From assembly GCA_048594885.1 (NCBI GenBank), contig JBMDXB010000107.1, positions 1 through 64,000 of the forward strand: DNA of 64,000 bases, given 5' to 3'. This stretch comes from JBMDXB01 sp048594885. GTDB taxonomy: Bacteria; Acidobacteriota; Vicinamibacteria; Vicinamibacterales; 2-12-FULL-66-21. How positions within the stretch are numbered: position 1 is the stretch's first letter; each line of letters starts with the position of its first letter. Both the position numbers and the translations under genes were made by a program. The notes beneath the pieces are model-generated. The model searched no databases. It was not told where the DNA came from and saw nothing but the letters and a program-made list of their open reading frames with translations. Below are positions 7,823 to 16,588 of the stretch, one piece after another.

Positions 7823-9313
7823 CTACCGTCGATCGTCGTTCTCGTTCGTGCGGAAGAGCGACGCCGGCAGTCCGCGCGCGTTGACCAGATTGGCGTCCGG
7901 GTTGTAGTCCCACGCGTAGCGCACGAACTGCGGGTTCGCGACCTCCGGGCTCGACACGACCACGGTCGCCCCCTCGATCGTGGCAGCGGCCGGGACGTAC
8001 TTGGCGTCGGCACCGGCGATCTCGAAGCCGCTCACCGGTTGGCCGTCGCGTGTCTTCAGCGCCGCGCCCGCATGGTCGAACCAGATCCGGATCGCGCTGC
8101 CTTCACGCGTCGCCTGGCGGTAGAGGGGGCTGGCGGTCGCGTGCTGCGCCAGCATGGCGAGGCGGCGCCCGACGTCCTGCTTGTTGGTCGGATGGATGTT
8201 GGTCGGATTGCCGATGTCGTTGATGATCGCGACGCCGGTGTTGCGCAGTGCCGTCGCCTTCACCTGGCCTTCCTGCACCCGCATCCAGTGGCCGTTCTTC
8301 GCCGCGTTGCCGTAGTTGGCGAGTTGCACCCAGTAGAAGGGGAAGTCCCCCTGGCCGAAGGCGCGGCGCCAGTCCTGGACGAGCGTCATCATCGCATCGC
8401 CGTAGACGTGGCCCTGCGCGCGGCCCGCTTCGGTTTCGCCTTGGTACCACAGCGCGCCCTTGATCGTGTACCTGACCAGCGGCGCAATCATGCCGTTGAA
8501 CAGCGTCGTCGGCTCATGGTGATGTCCGGGCCCGAGCGGCGGTTGCGGCCGCGCGCCCGGCGATCCGGATGCCTCCCACTTCTTTAGGTTCTGTTCGTAG
8601 CGGCTGCTCGACATCGGGTACTGCATGACGGCGTTCTGCCAGTAGGTGAGGAATGGCTCCAGCCGCGGGTTGCCGACCAGCGAAGGACCGCTGATCCAGG
8701 AGGCGATCGGCGTGCCGCCCCACGACGAGTGGATCAACCCCATGGGCACTTTCAGGTCCTGATGCATCTGGCGGCCGAAGAAATAGAGCACCGCCGAGAA
8801 GTCCCGGACCGAGTCCGGCGAGCAGACGACCCACTTCGCGTCGACGTCTTCCACCGGCACGGGGGACGGCTTGCGCGGCACGTAGAACAACCGGATCTGC
8901 GGGAACTGCGCCGCCGCGATCTCCTTCTCGGCGTCGTCGGCCTGCCGCACCGCCCACTGCATGTTCGACTGGCCGGAGCCGATCCAGACGTCGCCGACGA
9001 GGACGGCGGCGATCGCGATCGTATTGGTGCCGCTCACCGTCATCTCCGTCGCCGGCCCGGGCTTCATCGGCTGAAGCCAGACCTCCCAGCGCCCGAGCGA
9101 ATCGGTCGTCGTCTTCGCCGTCTGGCCGCGAAAGGCGACCGTCACAGCTTCGCCGGGATCCGCCTTGCCGAAGATCCGCACCGGCGCGTCCCGCTGCAGC
9201 AGCATGTGGTCGCTGATGATGCCCGGCAGCCGCACGTCAGCGGCGGCGTTGGTGGAGAAGAGGTAGAGCAGTGCGAGGAACGTCGCAGGGGTGCGTCGAC
9301 TCATGGCGCACAT
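7823..9313 (-). CDS. Sialate O-acetylesterase-like SGNH hydrolase
   Basis: A 496-residue secreted SASA-family esterase, which removes O-acetyl groups from sialic acids or other acetylated sugars. The N-terminal signal peptide ends near AAAD. A beta domain follows (LPGIISDHMLLQRDAPVRIFG), then the catalytic SGNH domain with nucleophile block GSGQSNMQW (about residue 118) and downstream HSSWGGTPIASW, ALWYQGETEA and WVQLANYG. The late block GRRLAMLAQ precedes a C-terminal beta domain. ATG codons occur at 9313 and 9304; the second keeps an intact signal peptide and neither has a strong Shine-Dalgarno. It appears to be the first gene of the operon 9313-2804. Confidence 0.9.
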   Translation of the reverse strand: MCAMSRRTPATFLALLYLFSTNAAADVRLPGIISDHMLLQRDAPVRIFGKADPGEAVTVAFRGQTAKTTTDSLGRWEVWLQPMKPGPATEMTVSGTNTIAIAAVLVGDVWIGSGQSNMQWAVRQADDAEKEIAAAQFPQIRLFYVPRKPSPVPVEDVDAKWVVCSPDSVRDFSAVLYFFGRQMHQDLKVPMGLIHSSWGGTPIASWISGPSLVGNPRLEPFLTYWQNAVMQYPMSSSRYEQNLKKWEASGSPGARPQPPLGPGHHHEPTTLFNGMIAPLVRYTIKGALWYQGETEAGRAQGHVYGDAMMTLVQDWRRAFGQGDFPFYWVQLANYGNAAKNGHWMRVQEGQVKATALRNTGVAIINDIGNPTNIHPTNKQDVGRRLAMLAQHATASPLYRQATREGSAIRIWFDHAGAALKTRDGQPVSGFEIAGADAKYVPAAATIEGATVVVSSPEVANPQFVRYAWDYNPDANLVNARGLPASLFRTNENDDRR

Positions 9314-9347
9314 TCTAGACGGATCCGCGCAGCGCGGCGGGAATTTG

Positions 9348-9965
9348 CTAGGCGGGCTGCAACAGGATGTCGAGTCTCGAGACGCGCCACACGCCGCGAC
9401 CGATGACCTGCGAGTAGTTGCCGTAGCCGCTGCGTGAGGCGTAGATGAACGTCGTGTTGAAGCCGTACCCTCCGTTGGCAGGGCAGCCGAGATCGATTCG
9501 ATACCAGCCGTCGTTGCCGCTGGTGGCGCTCCTTCCGCTGAGCGTCACCGTCGCGCCGACGATCGGCGTGTAGGTGTGGGCGTCCACGACGATGCCGTAC
9601 CGCGAGACGCAGTTGTCGGCCTGAACGAAGAAATCGCCGCGGTAGGCCGATGCGCCGACGTAACTCGTGCCCGCGACCGAGCCTTCGAGCAGCGGCTCAT
9701 ATCGCCCCGGCAGCAGGTCGAGCGTGTATCCCCCGGAGCGGTCGGTCAGCGCCGTCGTGCCGCCGAAAGAAACGGCGATGTTCGCGACGCCCACACCATC
9801 GCCAAATCCGAGCACACGTCCGGTGACGCGGACCTTGCCGTCGGGCGGCTCCACCGGTCCAGGCGTTGCCGGCGGTGTCGCGGTGTTCTGGTTGGAAGGC
9901 GCCGTCGGCGGCCGCCCGCCACAGGCGGTCGCCAGCAGCAGAGCAGCGAACAGGAGATTCCGCAT
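9348..9965 (-). CDS. Lipoprotein with carboxypeptidase-regulatory-like domains
   Basis: The protein starts MRNLLFAALLLATACGG: a lipoprotein signal with lipobox LATAC, then a Pro/Thr-rich linker. The body has two carboxypeptidase-regulatory-like beta-sandwich modules, the first around VTGRVLGFGDGVGVANIAVSF and TALTDRSGGYTLDLLPGRY, the second around GATVTLSGRSATSGNDGWYRIDL. These modules normally act as surface carbohydrate- or protein-binding domains. An in-frame ATG at 9986 overlaps the stop of the upstream small membrane gene (ATGGGTGA), so translation may be coupled; ATG 9965 is preferred because it places the lipobox properly. Cellular role unknown. Confidence 0.78.
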   Translation of the reverse strand: MRNLLFAALLLATACGGRPPTAPSNQNTATPPATPGPVEPPDGKVRVTGRVLGFGDGVGVANIAVSFGGTTALTDRSGGYTLDLLPGRYEPLLEGSVAGTSYVGASAYRGDFFVQADNCVSRYGIVVDAHTYTPIVGATVTLSGRSATSGNDGWYRIDLGCPANGGYGFNTTFIYASRSGYGNYSQVIGRGVWRVSRLDILLQPA

Positions 9966-9978
9966 ATTCTTCGACGGG

Positions 9979-10383
9979 TCACCCATTCGGGTGATGCCGG
10001 CGTTCCCGCGCCTGCCGGTTCAGCGTCGCAATCGCGACGCGGCGGTCTGCAGCCGTCAGATACAACGAAAACGCCTGCGGCGCGTGCGGGCCGGCAAGCG
10101 CCCTCGCCCAGACTCGCTTTTCGTCGCGCGACAACCGTCGCGTCAGCCAGAGATGACTGACGACGCTGGCCGGCGCGGCAAGCAGCAGGACTCCAGAGAG
10201 CCAGACCAGCGCAGCGGGCGGCTCCTCGAAGCCGGCGAGCACCGCGAGCATCAGCCCGACGAAGCCGAGGCTCGTAACCATGGCCACGATCGCCAGCAGC
10301 CACCGGTCCGATGACGCTCGCTGCGACTGCGCGTGTGCCAAAAGGCAACCTCTCGAGGCGAATCCAATGGCGGCTTGGCCCAA
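9979..10383 (-). CDS. Small two-TM membrane protein
   Basis: A protein of up to 134 residues with two predicted membrane helices at about 29-49 (LLAIVAMVTSLGFVGLMLAVLAG) and 59-78 (LVWLSGVLLLAAPASVVSHL), followed by a basic cytoplasmic tail (LTRRLSRDEKRVWARAL). The start at 10383 is TTG; a start closer to the first helix is possible. The 3' end overlaps the upstream ATG of the following lipoprotein gene, so the two probably form one transcript. I do not recognise a named family and infer no function. Confidence 0.6.
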   Translation of the reverse strand: MGQAAIGFASRGCLLAHAQSQRASSDRWLLAIVAMVTSLGFVGLMLAVLAGFEEPPAALVWLSGVLLLAAPASVVSHLWLTRRLSRDEKRVWARALAGPHAPQAFSLYLTAADRRVAIATLNRQARERRHHPNG

Positions 10384-10485
10384 TCGTGCGCGCCGCGCGC
10401 ACCGGTGTCAAGCTGTGAGCGCGCGCAGGAACTCGCGCGACTCGTCTCGGTACGAGTGTGGGTGGGGCTCTCGCAGGTCAGCCGT

Positions 10486-10515
10486 TTGGTGGAAACGCAA
10501 AGCGGCTGTTATCAT
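10486..10515 (+). promoter_or_regulatory. Promoter for tRNA-Glu
   Basis: A -35-like TTGGTG (10486-10491) and a -10-like TATCAT (10510-10515) are separated by 18 nt and lie 48 nt upstream of the mature tRNA 5' end. Predicted by eye. Confidence 0.45.
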
Positions 10516-10563
10516 CAAGCGTTGCGGCGATCGGCGCCGCGCTCGACGACGCACACCTCTCGG

Positions 10564-10639
10564 GTCCCCATCGTCCAGAGGCCCAGGACGTGGCCCTTTC
10601 AAGGCCAAAACACGGGTTCGAATCCCGTTGGGGACGCCA
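10564..10639 (+). tRNA. tRNA-Glu (anticodon UUC)
   Basis: A complete cloverleaf is visible. The acceptor stem GTCCCCA pairs with TGGGGAC, the D-arm is GTCC...GGAC, the anticodon stem TGGCC/GGCCA encloses loop CTTTCAA (anticodon TTC, glutamate), and the T-arm is ACGGG TTCGAAT CCCGT. The discriminator G at 10636 is followed by an encoded CCA (10637-10639). The 3' end is followed within 3 nt by the C-terminus of a serine recombinase relic on the opposite strand. Confidence 0.97.
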
Positions 10640-10641
10640 TA

Positions 10642-11308
10642 CTAGGTGGCACTCCGACCGCTCCAGCAGTCATCCGACCAGTCGACCTCACCTTCGAAGC
10701 GATACACCTTGCCATCGGGAGAACAGCGCAACGGTCCTTCCAGCACCTCGCGGAGGAGTTGTCGTCCGTCCGCGACGTTGTCCGTCAGCAGCGCGCGCCG
10801 CTGGCTCACCCCGCGCGAGCACCTTCCGCTCCACCTGCGCGCGGTCCAATGTGAGCGGCGCCTCCGTTGTTCGCAGTTCAAGCACGAGGGCTGAGGAACG
10901 CATCGAACGCTGCCTCGCCAACATGGCCGCTGCGCGACGAAACGCCAGACGCGCGAGCTGCGTGATGTGTTCGATACCCGCGTCGCTGATCCAGCCGCCG
11001 CGCTTCTGCTGGTTCAACAGCAGGCGCCGCGCAGTCACACCAGGCGTCCGAGCCCGCCGACGCTTCGTCACCACCGCCAGCGTGACGGGTTCGGGATCGA
11101 TCTTGACCGGTTCCTGGATGAGCGGCTCGGGCGAATCCGGACGCAGCACGCGGATCGGCCTGGCAGCCGCGTGCGTCAACATCTCGAGGGCCTCGGCCTC
11201 GCGGTCCGCCAGCGTCTGAGTCGCGATCCGAGCCGCCTCCTCGTGCACCCCGCCTGCGGCGGTCTTGGCCGCTCGTCGTTCCCGCGCCTGAACCGCCGCC
11301 GGGGCCAT
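10642..11308 (-). pseudogene. Frameshifted serine recombinase C-terminal remnant
   Basis: The minus-strand frame ending at 10642 encodes ADGRQLLREVLEGPL followed by GKVYRFEGEVDW, the characteristic C-terminal tail of large serine recombinases. The preceding family helix (APLTLDRAQVERKVLAR) is in a different frame (10688-11308), so at least one frameshift lies near 10800-10830. The upstream part of that second frame shows a coiled-coil-like segment (RRAAAMLARQR) but no resolvase catalytic domain or zinc ribbon. Sequence upstream of about 10960 is of uncertain origin. The relic abuts the tRNA-Glu 3' end, as expected for the end of an integrated element; it is not expected to be active. Confidence 0.6.
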
Positions 11309-11343
11309 GGACGGAGCGGCACGTGCGAGGAACAGTCGTATCG

Positions 11344-13827
11344 TCAGTGGATTCTGATAATCACTTCCGTCATGTCATCCTGTTGGATCGCTTCACCGGC
11401 CACGCTGCGAGCACCGCCCAAGATGCCTGCCGCCAGCTCCTGCGTCGACTCGCCTGCATGGGCGCTCACGTAGTCCAGTACGCCCTGGGTGCCGAATTCT
11501 TCACCCTCGGATGACGCACACTCGGTGATGCCATCGGTCAGCAGGATCACCAGTTGCTGTGAGGCCAGCTCAATCGACGTTGTCTCGTACTGCGCATCGG
11601 GGAAGAGCCCCAGAGGCGGACCTGAGCTTTCGAGCACCCGCTCGACTTTCCCGGACGCGTTCACCAGAAACCCCGGGATGTGTCCCGCGCCGGCGTACGA
11701 CATTTCGGCGGTGGCGGGGTCGAGACACACCAGCAACAAGGTGACGAACCGATTTTCGTCCAGGTCAGCGATGAGCATGCGGTTCACGCTGCCGAGGATC
11801 GTGGCGACGTCCGATTCGACCTGCGCGAACGCACGCACATAGGCGCGCGTCAGGGCCATCACGAGCGCTGAGTCGAGGCCATGCCCACTGACATCGCCGA
11901 TGCCGACACACAGTCGCCGGTCCCCGACGGCAAGCAGGTCCAGATAATCACCGCCCGTTTCCTCGGCCGGCTGCGCAACCGTGGCCACTTCGAAACGATC
12001 GACGCAAATCGGCGTGCTGGCGTAAAACCGCTGCTGGACCCCGCGAGCCATCTGCAACTGAAGCGCCCGCTCGCGTTGCTTGTAGATTTCCGTGATGTCC
12101 TTGAGGACGGACACGAAATGCGTGATCGAACCTGCGCTGTCCTTGATGGGAGTAATGGTCTGCTCGGTCCGGTACAGTTCGCCGCATTTCTTTCGATTCA
12201 CGAGCGTGCCGTGGAACGTCTCCCCTTGCAGCAGCTGCTCCCACAGGCGCGTATAGAACTCGCGGTCGTGCACAGCGGACTTCAGGATTCGCGGCGTTCT
12301 GCCGATGGCCTCATCCCTGGTGTATCCGGTCGTCGCCTCGAACGCGGAATTGACGTACTGAATGGTGCCCCCACGATCGGTGATCACCACGCTGTCGGCC
12401 GTCTGCTCGACAGCTCGCGACAGCAAATTGATCCTTTCTCGCGAGCGAAACGCTTCATCTGCGGCCCGCTTGGACTCGGTCATGTCGCTGACCATGACGA
12501 GCGCGCCTTCGAACGTACCGTCCTCTCCCCTCATTGGTGATGTCGCGACGCTCGCCCACAAGGTAGAGCCGTCCCTCCTCCGGAATCGGGCCTCCAGTTG
12601 TTCAGTGACACCCTCGCGCGGATGTCGCAGCTCGACGCGCTTCTCCTCGACGTCGCTGTCGAACATGAAGTCGAACAGCGGCCGGCCAAGCATTTCTCCG
12701 ACCGTGTACCCGAGCAGATCGGCCATGCGGCGGTTGACGGAGGATGTGATGAAACGCCCATCGATCTTCCAGATGCCTTCGTACGCCGTCTCCACGATGT
12801 CCCGGTAGCTCTTGGCGCTTCGTGCGAGCGCTTCGCGTGCGCTCTGCTCGCGTATAAGCTGCCCGTGCTCGGCAACGCTGGCCGCCAGCAGCAGACCCGA
12901 CAGCGAAGTCACGCCGAGGAATGATTCGAGCAGCATCGCGTTCTGAAGCACGTTACCGCTGACGAAGGGACCGAACCCGTGCGCCGTGCCCCATACCGCA
13001 ATCGAGGAAATCAGGAAGCACACGGAGGAGGCACCGCCCGACTCGAACCGAATCGCACCCCAGAGCACGAAGGGGAACACGGCAAACCCGAACGCCTCCG
13101 CGCGAATGACGCCAAGTCGCGGGTCGAAGACCATCAGGGCACTGCCGACTGCGCCGACCAGGAGGCATGCCAGCTCGGCGAGCCGGCGCGTTCCTCCGAG
13201 CGCGACCAGTCGAGGGGCGGTCAAGACCACGGGAGTCACGATCAGGACGCCCATCGAGTCCCCCAGCCACCAGATCAGCCACGACGACGCGAGCCCAGAC
13301 CACGCGTTGACGTCGGCGAGAAATAAGGCGAGGGCACCGATCGTCGCACTGACGGCCGTGCCTGCGACGCCGAAAATGACCAGGGCCAGCACATCCCGGA
13401 GACGCGTGAGCGACCATTCGAAATACCGCCGCTGTCGCAGCAGCCACGCGCCGCAGAGCGGCCCAACGGTGTTGCCGACAGCGATACCCGCCGCCGCAGA
13501 ATGCGGGATGTCGCTGACGTTGACCACGAACGCGGCCAACGCGATCGCCGGCCACACTCGGTAGCCGAAGAGAAGTGTCCCTGCCAGCGCGATTCCGGCC
13601 GGCGGCCAGAGTGGCGAGACATTTCCACTTGTAAAGGGAACCGACAGTCCCAGGATGCCGGCCGCCAGGTACGCGGCGAACACGAACAGGAACTCTCCGC
13701 TTTCGACGACCGCGCTGCGGCGCGGCACGCGGGCCGGGCGCGGCTTCTCGAACTTCGGAATCGCGCTCCGCGCCGACGCCTGTGTGCTGTTCAGCGTGGC
13801 AGTACTCCCGTAGAATCCCGCCAGCAC
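11344..13827 (-). CDS. MASE1-PAS-PAS-SpoIIE/PP2C phosphatase sensor
   Basis: An 827-residue membrane signalling protein. Residues about 45-330 are an eight-helix-type MASE1 sensor (VSPLWPPAGIALAGTLLFGYRVWPA). Two PAS/PAC modules follow at about 347-470 (SYRDIVETAYEGIWKID) and 475-600 (DSVVITDRGGTIQYVNSAF). A short coiled linker leads to a SpoIIE/RsbU-type PP2C phosphatase (about 610-827) with RGVQQRFYAS, GGDYLDLL, GIGDVSGHGLDSALVMA and YAGAGHIPG. Such proteins dephosphorylate anti-sigma-factor antagonists (STAS proteins) in response to a membrane or redox stimulus. No STAS or RsbW-like partner lies nearby. It is divergent from another SpoIIE-type gene at 14221. Confidence 0.93.
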   Translation of the reverse strand: MLAGFYGSTATLNSTQASARSAIPKFEKPRPARVPRRSAVVESGEFLFVFAAYLAAGILGLSVPFTSGNVSPLWPPAGIALAGTLLFGYRVWPAIALAAFVVNVSDIPHSAAAGIAVGNTVGPLCGAWLLRQRRYFEWSLTRLRDVLALVIFGVAGTAVSATIGALALFLADVNAWSGLASSWLIWWLGDSMGVLIVTPVVLTAPRLVALGGTRRLAELACLLVGAVGSALMVFDPRLGVIRAEAFGFAVFPFVLWGAIRFESGGASSVCFLISSIAVWGTAHGFGPFVSGNVLQNAMLLESFLGVTSLSGLLLAASVAEHGQLIREQSAREALARSAKSYRDIVETAYEGIWKIDGRFITSSVNRRMADLLGYTVGEMLGRPLFDFMFDSDVEEKRVELRHPREGVTEQLEARFRRRDGSTLWASVATSPMRGEDGTFEGALVMVSDMTESKRAADEAFRSRERINLLSRAVEQTADSVVITDRGGTIQYVNSAFEATTGYTRDEAIGRTPRILKSAVHDREFYTRLWEQLLQGETFHGTLVNRKKCGELYRTEQTITPIKDSAGSITHFVSVLKDITEIYKQRERALQLQMARGVQQRFYASTPICVDRFEVATVAQPAEETGGDYLDLLAVGDRRLCVGIGDVSGHGLDSALVMALTRAYVRAFAQVESDVATILGSVNRMLIADLDENRFVTLLLVCLDPATAEMSYAGAGHIPGFLVNASGKVERVLESSGPPLGLFPDAQYETTSIELASQQLVILLTDGITECASSEGEEFGTQGVLDYVSAHAGESTQELAAGILGGARSVAGEAIQQDDMTEVIIRIH

Positions 13828-14220
13828 GGGTCGTGCACGTCAAGCGTCTGTGAAGGTGCGCAAGGGCTCATCGGGCGACCACGTCTGCACTCTGGAGTTT
13901 CGGAACGGCCGAACGAGCAGTGCGGATAAGCAAGTCGGGTGCCCGCCTGGTATCGGCAGTTCTCAGCAGGCGGCCAGAGAAAGGTGTGCGTCAGGCAGAT
14001 TTTCAGGTCGCCTGCAGGCGAACTTCCGCTCATGTAACGACGTCACTGCAGCGCTGCAACCCCACGCTTGATGTGATGTCCGTCCCCTGGACGAAGTCGA
14101 TGGCCCCGGCGCCGCCGCCGCGCCTCGCGTCGAAACCGCGCCCGCGCGCGGCGTGGTCCGCGTCACGCCGCGCGACGGATCGAAGGACGTTGCGGTAGAC
14201 TCACGGGAGGGCCGCCGTCG
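13828..14220. other. Divergent intergenic region between two phosphatase genes
   Basis: This 393-nt spacer separates the two divergent SpoIIE-type genes and must hold both promoters. I see no clear -10/-35 pair, RNA or repeat. Confidence 0.5.
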
Positions 14221-15552
14221 ATGCCTCCTTCGAGTGCCCCCGGATCCGATCTCAAGTACCGCCTGCTGCTCGACATCTCCCAGCAAATCAGCCGGACGAT
14301 CGACCTGCAGGACGTCGTGACCCACCTCCTGCGGACCGTCCGCTCGGTGGTGCCGTACGACGCCGCCGGCATCTTCGTCCTCAATCGCAACGTGCCGTTC
14401 GGCCTCGACGCCGGCGCCAACAAGATCGCGGCCATGGCGACGGTCGGCTTCGAGCACATCGCGGAGGGCAACGACCCGATGCTCCGCTCGGGCAAGGGAA
14501 TCGTGGGGCACGTGATTCACACCGGCGAGACGGTCATCGCCGGCGACGTCAGCCGCGATCCGCGCTACATCGCGGGCCGGGCGCAGACGCAATCCGAGAT
14601 TGCGGTCCCGATCCTGAGCAACGAGGAGGTCATCGGCGCGCTCAACCTCGAGAGCGATCGCCTCGAGGCCTATGTCGCCGCCGATGCCGAGCTGCTCGAG
14701 GCCTTCGCGGTCGCCGCCGCCATCTCGATCGAGAAGGCGATCCTGCACAAGCAGATCGTCGAGAAGGAGCGGCTCGAACAGCAGATCCTCATAGCTCGCG
14801 AGGTCCAGGCGAGCCTCCTCCCGACTGACGCGCCCGTGCTCCCGGGCTGGGACATCGCGGGCGCCAATCTGCCGGCGTGGGACGTCGGCGGCGACTACTT
14901 CGACTACCTGCCGCTGCCGGACGGGCGGCTCGGCCTCGTCATCGCGGACGTCTCGGGCAAGGGCATGCCGGCCGCGCTCCTGATGGCGACGTTCCGCGCC
15001 GCGCTGCGGACCGAGGTCCGCACGCCGCGGCCGATTTCCGCGATCATCGACGAAGTGCACCAGACGCTCGTCGAGTCGATGGACAGCACGCGCTTCGTGA
15101 CGGCCGTCTATGGCGTGCTCGATCCGCGCGCCGCCACGTTTACCTACGTGAACTGCGGCCACAATCCGCCGATCCTCGTGCGCGCGAGCGGCGGGTCCGA
15201 GTGCCTGCCGACGGGCCGGTGGGCCGTCGGCATGTTCGACACCGCGCCCGTCGCGCCTTCGACCGTCGCTCTCGAGCCGGGAGACACGCTGCTCCTCTAC
15301 ACCGACGGCCTCGTGGAGGGCAGCGATCCGGCGCTCGAGGACTTCGGCGGCGATCGCCTCGCACGCATCGTCAGCCAGGCGTCCGGCGTCCCGGCACGCG
15401 AGATCATCACGCGCGTGCTCGACGCGACCCGGGCGCACTTCGGCCGCGCGCAGTACGAGGACGACGTGACGCTGCTCGTGGTGAAGCGGCTGGCGGGCGA
15501 GCCGGCGCGCGCCGCGAACGGCCTCGCTCCCGCCGCTCGGGCGTCCGCGTGA
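14221..15552 (+). CDS. GAF domain - SpoIIE/PP2C phosphatase (RsbU/RsbP-like)
   Basis: A 443-residue cytoplasmic protein. A GAF domain occupies about residues 20-175 (VVPYDAAGIFVLNRN, GKGIVGHVIHTGETVIAGDVSRDPRY, SEIAVPILSNEEVIGALNLES). A short coiled coil (EKERLEQQILIAREVQASLLP) precedes the PP2C-like SpoIIE phosphatase with GGDYFDYLPLPDG, VIADVSGKGMPAALLMA, FTYVNCGHNPP and LLLYTDGLVEGSD; the Asp residues of GGDYFD and IADVSG are the expected metal ligands. It likely dephosphorylates a STAS anti-anti-sigma factor in a partner-switching stress pathway in response to a ligand or redox cue sensed by GAF. No partner gene is adjacent. Confidence 0.93.
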   Translation: MPPSSAPGSDLKYRLLLDISQQISRTIDLQDVVTHLLRTVRSVVPYDAAGIFVLNRNVPFGLDAGANKIAAMATVGFEHIAEGNDPMLRSGKGIVGHVIHTGETVIAGDVSRDPRYIAGRAQTQSEIAVPILSNEEVIGALNLESDRLEAYVAADAELLEAFAVAAAISIEKAILHKQIVEKERLEQQILIAREVQASLLPTDAPVLPGWDIAGANLPAWDVGGDYFDYLPLPDGRLGLVIADVSGKGMPAALLMATFRAALRTEVRTPRPISAIIDEVHQTLVESMDSTRFVTAVYGVLDPRAATFTYVNCGHNPPILVRASGGSECLPTGRWAVGMFDTAPVAPSTVALEPGDTLLLYTDGLVEGSDPALEDFGGDRLARIVSQASGVPAREIITRVLDATRAHFGRAQYEDDVTLLVVKRLAGEPARAANGLAPAARASA

Positions 15553-15649
15553 TCCGCGCGTCCTGGCCGTAGCTGGCGCGCCGCGGCGGCACCGGCCGGG
15601 CGCGCGACGGGTGCAATGATGCCGGCCATGCGCGTGTGGGCGCTGGTCG

Positions 15650-15890
15650 CGCTCGTGTTTCGATCCCAAGCGCGCGGACGACTTCGCGGATGCGCGCCAG
15701 GCTTGCCCGCTGATAGTCGGTGGCCTCGTAATACTGGATCTTCTGCCCGTTCATGCCAAGACGGTCGACGAGAGGCATACCTCAGCACCTTCTGTCGCCC
15801 GGATCTCAACTCCTCGTACTCGCGGAGCTCACGTGCCAATGACTCGAGCTGGCTGCGAAGAGCGTCACCTTGGGGCCCGGAATCAGTCAA
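15650..15890 (-). pseudogene. Broken Xre-type HTH regulator
   Basis: One minus frame starting at 15890 reads DALRSQLESLARELREYEEL, the coiled-coil N-terminus of a common Xre-family regulator. The recognition part continues only in another frame from 15778: LVDRLGMNGQKIQYYEATDY, then LARIREVVRALGI. About 20 residues that should join them (the first HTH helices, usually LPRALIRARIAAGLSQ-like) are missing, so a deletion plus frameshift has destroyed the gene. The start overlaps the stop of the lipoprotein gene at 15887. Probably a former antitoxin-type or operon regulator. Confidence 0.6.
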
Positions 15891-16411
15891 CGGGTGGCGG
15901 GAAGCGAGCCTGGGCAGGGCCGCTCACCTGCGGCGAGGTGGCTTCGATCGAGGAGGACGCGTGCCCTCGGCTGGCCGGTATTGCCGGCGATGAGCGCGCC
16001 GGCGATCGCCGCGGGCATCACCATGTCCCCAACCATACTGATGCCGAAGGGCAGACTCACCGTGGCGCCGATCAGCGCACCCAGCCACCCGCGAGCCGTC
16101 GTCGATTTCCCCACACGCCGGGCCAGGCACACGATGTCCTCTTCGGCCACGCGCCGCGTCGTGAACTCGTCTTCCGTCCCACGCAGGACGAGGACGTTGC
16201 CGTCGATCGTTTCGACCGCTCCCATGGCCCTCTCGCCGCTGCGCAACAGCACGACAACGTACGCGCCGGGCATCGACGGCAGATCCGAGAGCCGTGCCAC
16301 GGTGGCGGCGGGCCGTTCGAGAACGACGGGACGTGTGGCATGCGCACAGCCGCCGGCGCTGAGCGCCATCGCACACGCCGCGAAGACCATCGCCGCCGGT
16401 GCGCGACTCAT
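15887..16411 (-). CDS. Putative lipoprotein with glycine-zipper-like C-terminus
   Basis: ATG 16411 follows a GAGG Shine-Dalgarno and opens a lipoprotein signal (FAACAMALSAGGCAH, lipobox SAGGC); a longer GTG-type extension to 16462 would spoil it. The 174-residue protein has a beta-rich middle (GAYVVVLLRSGERAMGAVETI, then VLVLRGTEDEF) resembling a small SH3/Sm-like barrel. A Gly/Ala-rich hydrophobic region follows (WLGALIGATVSLPFG, MPAAIAGALIAGNTGQ), as in glycine-zipper envelope proteins. It is likely anchored in an outer or inner membrane leaflet; function unknown. A 7-bp inverted repeat lies 44 nt upstream of the start. Confidence 0.72.
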   Translation of the reverse strand: MSRAPAAMVFAACAMALSAGGCAHATRPVVLERPAATVARLSDLPSMPGAYVVVLLRSGERAMGAVETIDGNVLVLRGTEDEFTTRRVAEEDIVCLARRVGKSTTARGWLGALIGATVSLPFGISMVGDMVMPAAIAGALIAGNTGQPRARVLLDRSHLAAGERPCPGSLPATR

Positions 16412-16454
16412 AGTCACCTCGCCGGGATCATGACCGTGCCAGGCCTCACGTGTC

Positions 16455-16470
16455 CTCAGCAAATGCTGAG
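16455..16470. promoter_or_regulatory. Inverted repeat, possible operator
   Basis: CTCAGCAAATGCTGAG is a perfect 7-bp palindrome with a 2-bp spacer, 44 nt upstream of the lipoprotein start at 16411. The broken Xre regulator gene downstream could have been its cognate factor; that link is inference. Confidence 0.35.
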
Positions 16471-16588
16471 CGTTCTATGAAGATCACGGGCCCGGCTCGT
16501 GCTCTGGCACTGAGAGCATCGCGTTTGCCTTGGCACATGCACACAAGTCTCTCCAACCGTACGGCCGCCTTGGCCGTCAAATGATTCA

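Noticed and set aside
13963..15669. A 568-codon minus-strand open frame opposite the GAF-SpoIIE gene
   Set aside because: Antisense shadow of a well-supported gene; composition is Arg/Ala/Asp-rich without motifs.
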